A stretch of DNA of 7,030 nt. Origin: Anaerolineae bacterium CG2_30_64_16. GTDB taxonomy: Bacteria > Chloroflexota > Anaerolineae > CG2-30-64-16. The stretch is taken from the NCBI GenBank assembly GCA_001871755.1, contig MNXL01000216.1, positions 1 to 7,030 on the forward strand. The letters run 5' to 3'. The position numbers and the translations under genes are program-made. A model generated the notes under the pieces. That model saw only the letters and a list, made by a program, of their open reading frames with translations. It did not search any database and had not been told where the DNA came from. Shown in pieces: positions 4,678 through 7,030 of this stretch (its first letter is position 1; every line of letters starts with the position of its first letter).

Positions 4678-4792
4678 CGGCAGCTCGGTCGCAGACCGGC
4701 CACAGCAAGGGATTCGTTGTTTTCCCCATTCGCTGTGCATTTTCAGGGCAGGCTCCGGCGTGGTCGCCGTTGATATTCGGGGGAGGGTTCTC

Positions 4793-5926
4793 ATGGCTCA
4801 AAGGTTCGCGTGGGCAGTGCTGGTGGCTTGGGTTTGGGTGAGCATGGGATCGGCGTCCGCGGTGCGGGTGGGTAACATGAGCCTACCCGGAGAGGTGGGG
4901 GCGGCGCAGGTGGGCCTGACGACCCTGGCGGCTCCCGCCCTGCTGAACTCGGATTTCGAGTGTGCGGCCGGGTTTGGGCCGCAATCGGGCATCCGTGGAT
5001 CGGTGCCCAGTGGGTGGACGGCGGTGCTGTTGAGCGGCAATCCGATGCTTGACAGTACGCGCGTGCACTTCGCAGGCAGTTGTGATAGCGCCGGCTTCAT
5101 CGAGCGGATCGCGGGCCTGGACAGCCTGGCCTTCCTGTCGGAGGAGATCGAGACGCCACCGGCGCCGGGCAAGCCGTTCGACGTGGCCGTGTTTCAGCAG
5201 GTGCACGTCACGCCTGGCGTGGCCTACAGCCTCAGCGGTTGGATGGTCAGCCTGTGCGGGGGGAGCGCCACGCCCAACGATTGTCCCGCGGGCTACTACA
5301 TGGCCAAGATGCTGGGCATCGATCCCACCGGCGGCACGGACCCGGGGGCGGCGAGCATCGTCTGGGTCGAGGATCGGCGCAACTTCACCGAGAGCCGGTG
5401 GGCCAACCTGCGGCTTTCCGCGACCGCACAGGGCGAGGTGTTGACCGTCTTTGCCCGCGTGCGCAGCCCGTATCGCTGGCATGGCGCGCACGCGTTTGTC
5501 GATGCGATCAGCCTGGTGGTGGCCCCGACGGCCGGCTTCACCGGGATGCTCGCGACGACGCCGGTCGAGACGCCGGGCGTCCAGGTGGATGTCGGCTGGA
5601 GCGGCGCTCTCGGCCCCGACATCCCGGCGATCCCGGGCGGCGCCTACGAGTTGTACTTCGACGTGCAATATCGCCGAGGGGAGGAGGGTGCGTGGACGGA
5701 CTGGCTGGTTGGGCAGGCTGCCGGGGCCGTCCCGTTTGGCGCGGACGTGTGCGGCGGTGCGCTCAGCTACGAGTTCCGGGTGCGGGCGCGGGCCGAGCAG
5801 CCGGCCGGGTCCCACGGCGCGTGGCCGAATCATCGCTATCCCGGTGAGTGGAGCGCCCTGGCCCAGATCGTCTTCGTGCCTCAGAGTCCGTGCGTGCCGC
5901 GGGGATTTGTGCCGTTCCTGCCGTGA
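4793..5926 (+). CDS. Secreted protein with galactose-binding-like and fibronectin-III-like domains
   Basis: A 377-residue exported protein. The start at 4793 has GGAGGG about five bases upstream; the frame continues upstream but only through repeats. Residues 1-23 form a signal peptide with a hydrophobic core (FAWAVLVAWVWVSM) and an ASA cleavage site after A23. Residues about 48-245 look like a beta-sandwich of the carbohydrate-binding/galactose-binding type: LLNSDFE, VPSGW, then QQVHVTPGVAYSLSGWM and finally AFVDAISLVV. Residues about 250-362 resemble fibronectin III (YFDVQYRRGEEGAWTDWL, YEFRVRARA, GEWSALA). Six cysteines (57, 97, 155, 164, 320, 367) suit an oxidised extracellular protein. 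It ends VPFLP. No catalytic motif is seen; a binding or surface role is inferred. Its upstream region is filled with repeats, and its 3' side faces a convergent gene. Confidence 0.85.
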   Translation: MAQRFAWAVLVAWVWVSMGSASAVRVGNMSLPGEVGAAQVGLTTLAAPALLNSDFECAAGFGPQSGIRGSVPSGWTAVLLSGNPMLDSTRVHFAGSCDSAGFIERIAGLDSLAFLSEEIETPPAPGKPFDVAVFQQVHVTPGVAYSLSGWMVSLCGGSATPNDCPAGYYMAKMLGIDPTGGTDPGAASIVWVEDRRNFTESRWANLRLSATAQGEVLTVFARVRSPYRWHGAHAFVDAISLVVAPTAGFTGMLATTPVETPGVQVDVGWSGALGPDIPAIPGGAYELYFDVQYRRGEEGAWTDWLVGQAAGAVPFGADVCGGALSYEFRVRARAEQPAGSHGAWPNHRYPGEWSALAQIVFVPQSPCVPRGFVPFLP

Positions 5927-5950
5927 GCGACACCACGCCGGATGCGACCG

Positions 5951-5982
5951 CGAACGTTGGGACGTTGGGACGTTTCAACGTC
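5951..5982. repeat. ACGTTGGG-type dyad repeat downstream of the secreted-protein gene
   Basis: The word CGTTGGGA occurs twice in tandem (GAACGTTGG, GACGTTGGGA), then GACGTTG (5961-5967) pairs with CAACGTC (5976-5982) over an 8-nt loop. It lies about 25 nt after the TGA stop. Without a T-run it is not a classic terminator. It looks like another interspersed palindromic family. Confidence 0.65.
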
Positions 5983-6038
5983 CTCTGCGGGGTTGAGGTG
6001 GTCGTTGGCATACTGATCGGCCTTGAAAATTCCGAGCG

Positions 6039-6101
6039 CGTCATTCCCGCGCAAGCGGGAATCCAGGCCGTGATCACTGGACACCCGCTTGCGCGGTGTG
6101 G
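6039..6101. repeat. REP-like repeat (ATTCCCGC-GCAA-GCGGGAAT), copy A
   Basis: CGTCATTCCCGCGCAAGCGG begins a 63-nt unit whose first half is an 8-bp perfect stem with a GCAA tetraloop. Its second half (ACACCCGCTTGCGCGGTGTG) is a second, imperfect hairpin. It is near-identical to copy B at 6116, with a 7-8 nt longer middle. This family is widespread in bacterial genomes as intergenic palindromes. Confidence 0.9.
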
Positions 6102-6115
6102 CGAGTCGTATTAGC

Positions 6116-6173
6116 CGTCATTCCCGCGCAAGCGGGAATCCAGAAGCCTGGACACCCGCTTGCACGGGTGTGA
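6116..6173. repeat. REP-like repeat, copy B
   Basis: It shares the first 28 nt exactly with copy A (through GGGAATCCAG). Its second hairpin is better formed: ACACCCG (6152-6158) pairs with CGGGTGT (6165-6171) over CTTGCA. The two copies are 14 nt apart in the same orientation, a REP doublet in the convergent gap between the secreted protein gene and the gene ending at 6256. Confidence 0.9.
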
Positions 6174-6186
6174 CTGAGCGAAGCAT

Positions 6187-6229
6187 GTCCCTTCGTGCCT
6201 CAGGGCAAGCTCTGAGCAACGTCGAAGGG
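6187..6229. repeat. CCCTTCG...CGAAGGG hairpin repeat
   Basis: CCCTTCG (6189-6195) pairs with CGAAGGG (6223-6229), and CTCAG (6199-6203) with CTGAG (6212-6216), giving an interrupted hairpin. It shares the CCCTTCG and CTCAGGGCA words with the repeat at 4388-4420. It directly follows REP copy B and ends 26 nt before the stop of the next gene. Confidence 0.65.
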
Positions 6230-6255
6230 CCGAAAACTGACAGGCGCTCAGAATA

Positions 6256-7030
6256 TCAGGCCGGCGGGGTGACCAGCAAACGCTGCGAGATCCCGCGCAC
6301 ACCCTCTACCCAGTCCAACAGCTTCATGCGATCGGAATCCACGTGATCGTAGCCCGCGCCGACCAGGTAGGCCAGCAGGCCCAGGTAGACCACGGCGATC
6401 GCGATCCGGCCGGCCGGTGTCAGCGCGGGTGGGGTCAGCTTGACGAGCGCCAGCCCGGTGGCGATCTTGTCGACCACGTTGCCCTTGGCCGCAAACCGGC
6501 CAGCCAGCAGATCCACCTCATCGCGCCCCACGAGCAGGGCCGCCTCCCCCGCGCTGTAATCGGCGATCCAGCCCGCGACCTCGCTCTCGATCGCAGCCGT
6601 CCCGTACAGCCGGTCCACCAGATCCGGGAACAGCGTGCCTGCTTGCAGGTCCGCCAGCCAGGCCGCGAGTTGTGCGCGCGCCTGGTCCAGCGCGTCGATC
6701 CCGAGCAGCGCGAGGATCTTGTCGTTGGCCGCGATCACGAAATCGATCACGTGGCGGCTGATGCCCGCCAGGTCGATGCCGAGTTTCTCGGCCAAATCCC
6801 CGCCCACGACCCGCAGCGCCTCCTTCAACAGCGCCGCGTCCAGCAGCAACAGCCCTTGCACCACGTGGCCGCCGGTGGTCAGCACGTCTGAGCGGATGCC
6901 GCTCAGCGCCGCACGCACCGCGCCTGTCATGGCCGTCCTGGCGTCGCCGACCGCGCGCACGCCCCGGCCCGCCACCGCGCCGACCAGATAGGCTTCGGGC
7001 GCTTCGATCAGGGCTTGCAGTTCGGCGATG
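6256..7030 (-). CDS. C-terminal part of an unrecognised Ala/Leu-rich membrane protein (partial)
   Basis: The frame is open to the window edge, so the true start lies beyond 7030; 257 residues are visible up to the TGA at 6256-6258. A GTG at 6975 could be taken for a start, but coding continues upstream (ELQALIEAPEAYLVGA) in the same style. The visible part is almost wholly helical and rich in Ala, Leu, Gly and Asp, with amphipathic helices such as LDQARAQLAAWLADL. One membrane segment lies near residues 209-225 (IAIAVVYLGLLAYLVGA), followed by a short charged tail (DHVDSDRMKLLDWVEGVRG). No cysteine, catalytic motif or known domain is recognised. It converges with the secreted-protein gene. 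Confidence 0.85.
   Translation of the reverse strand, partial: IAELQALIEAPEAYLVGAVAGRGVRAVGDARTAMTGAVRAALSGIRSDVLTTGGHVVQGLLLLDAALLKEALRVVGGDLAEKLGIDLAGISRHVIDFVIAANDKILALLGIDALDQARAQLAAWLADLQAGTLFPDLVDRLYGTAAIESEVAGWIADYSAGEAALLVGRDEVDLLAGRFAAKGNVVDKIATGLALVKLTPPALTPAGRIAIAVVYLGLLAYLVGAGYDHVDSDRMKLLDWVEGVRGISQRLLVTPPA

Noticed and set aside
4571..4792. 74-residue N-terminal extension of the secreted protein
   Set aside because: It covers repeat sequence and would bury the clear signal peptide; a good ribosome-binding site precedes 4793.
4883..5833. Long minus-strand frame opposite the secreted-protein gene
   Set aside because: Arg/His/Ala-rich antisense shadow without any recognisable domain.
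6039..6173. Possible CRISPR array
   Set aside because: Only two copies, each itself palindromic in the REP manner, with a 14-nt separation and no spacer series.
6256..6975. GTG at 6975 as the start of the right-hand gene
   Set aside because: Coding continues upstream to the window edge and no ribosome-binding site is seen before the GTG.

Overview
This GC-rich window looks like a piece of an environmental bacterial chromosome. The likely phylum is Chloroflexota: this is inferred from the style of the intergenic repeats and from a secreted protein with a carbohydrate-binding-like plus fibronectin-III-like layout. It is not proven by any marker gene.

The left half (about 112-3732) is a copper-resistance operon read on the minus strand: csoR (Cu(I)-sensing repressor, 3254-3532), copZ (copper chaperone, 2958-3167) and copA (P1B-1 Cu+-exporting ATPase, 232-2871). 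An extended -10 promoter (3702-3730), followed at once by a C6-T-G8 palindrome (3678-3692), fits a CsoR-controlled promoter. The circuit would be derepression of all three genes when Cu(I) binds CsoR, chaperoning by CopZ and export by CopA. Directly behind copA a strong minus-strand promoter (199-227) starts a new unit. Its leader holds four tandem 14-nt units, each an overlapping start-stop tetrapeptide ORF. The unit leads into a membrane-anchored protein cut by the window edge (1-112), possibly the haem chaperone CcmE.

The middle (3733-4792) holds a small plus-strand gene resembling DUF5647 proteins, with its own good promoter. It is followed by a repeat-rich stretch with a 16-bp hairpin, a sigma70-like promoter, and a 159-bp MITE-like element flanked by 46-nt direct repeats. 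This stretch lies between that promoter and a secreted protein gene (4793-5926). The convergent gap 5927-6255 is filled with more dyad repeats. The right end (6256-7030, minus strand) is the C-terminal part of an unrecognised Ala/Leu-rich protein with one membrane segment.

The main theme is small palindromic repeats. Several unrelated families occupy the intergenic gaps. Copies also sit in frame inside copA, where they add three, perhaps four, extra loops between conserved ATPase motifs without breaking the reading frame. The two most unusual observations are these in-frame insertions and the mini-ORF array downstream of copA.
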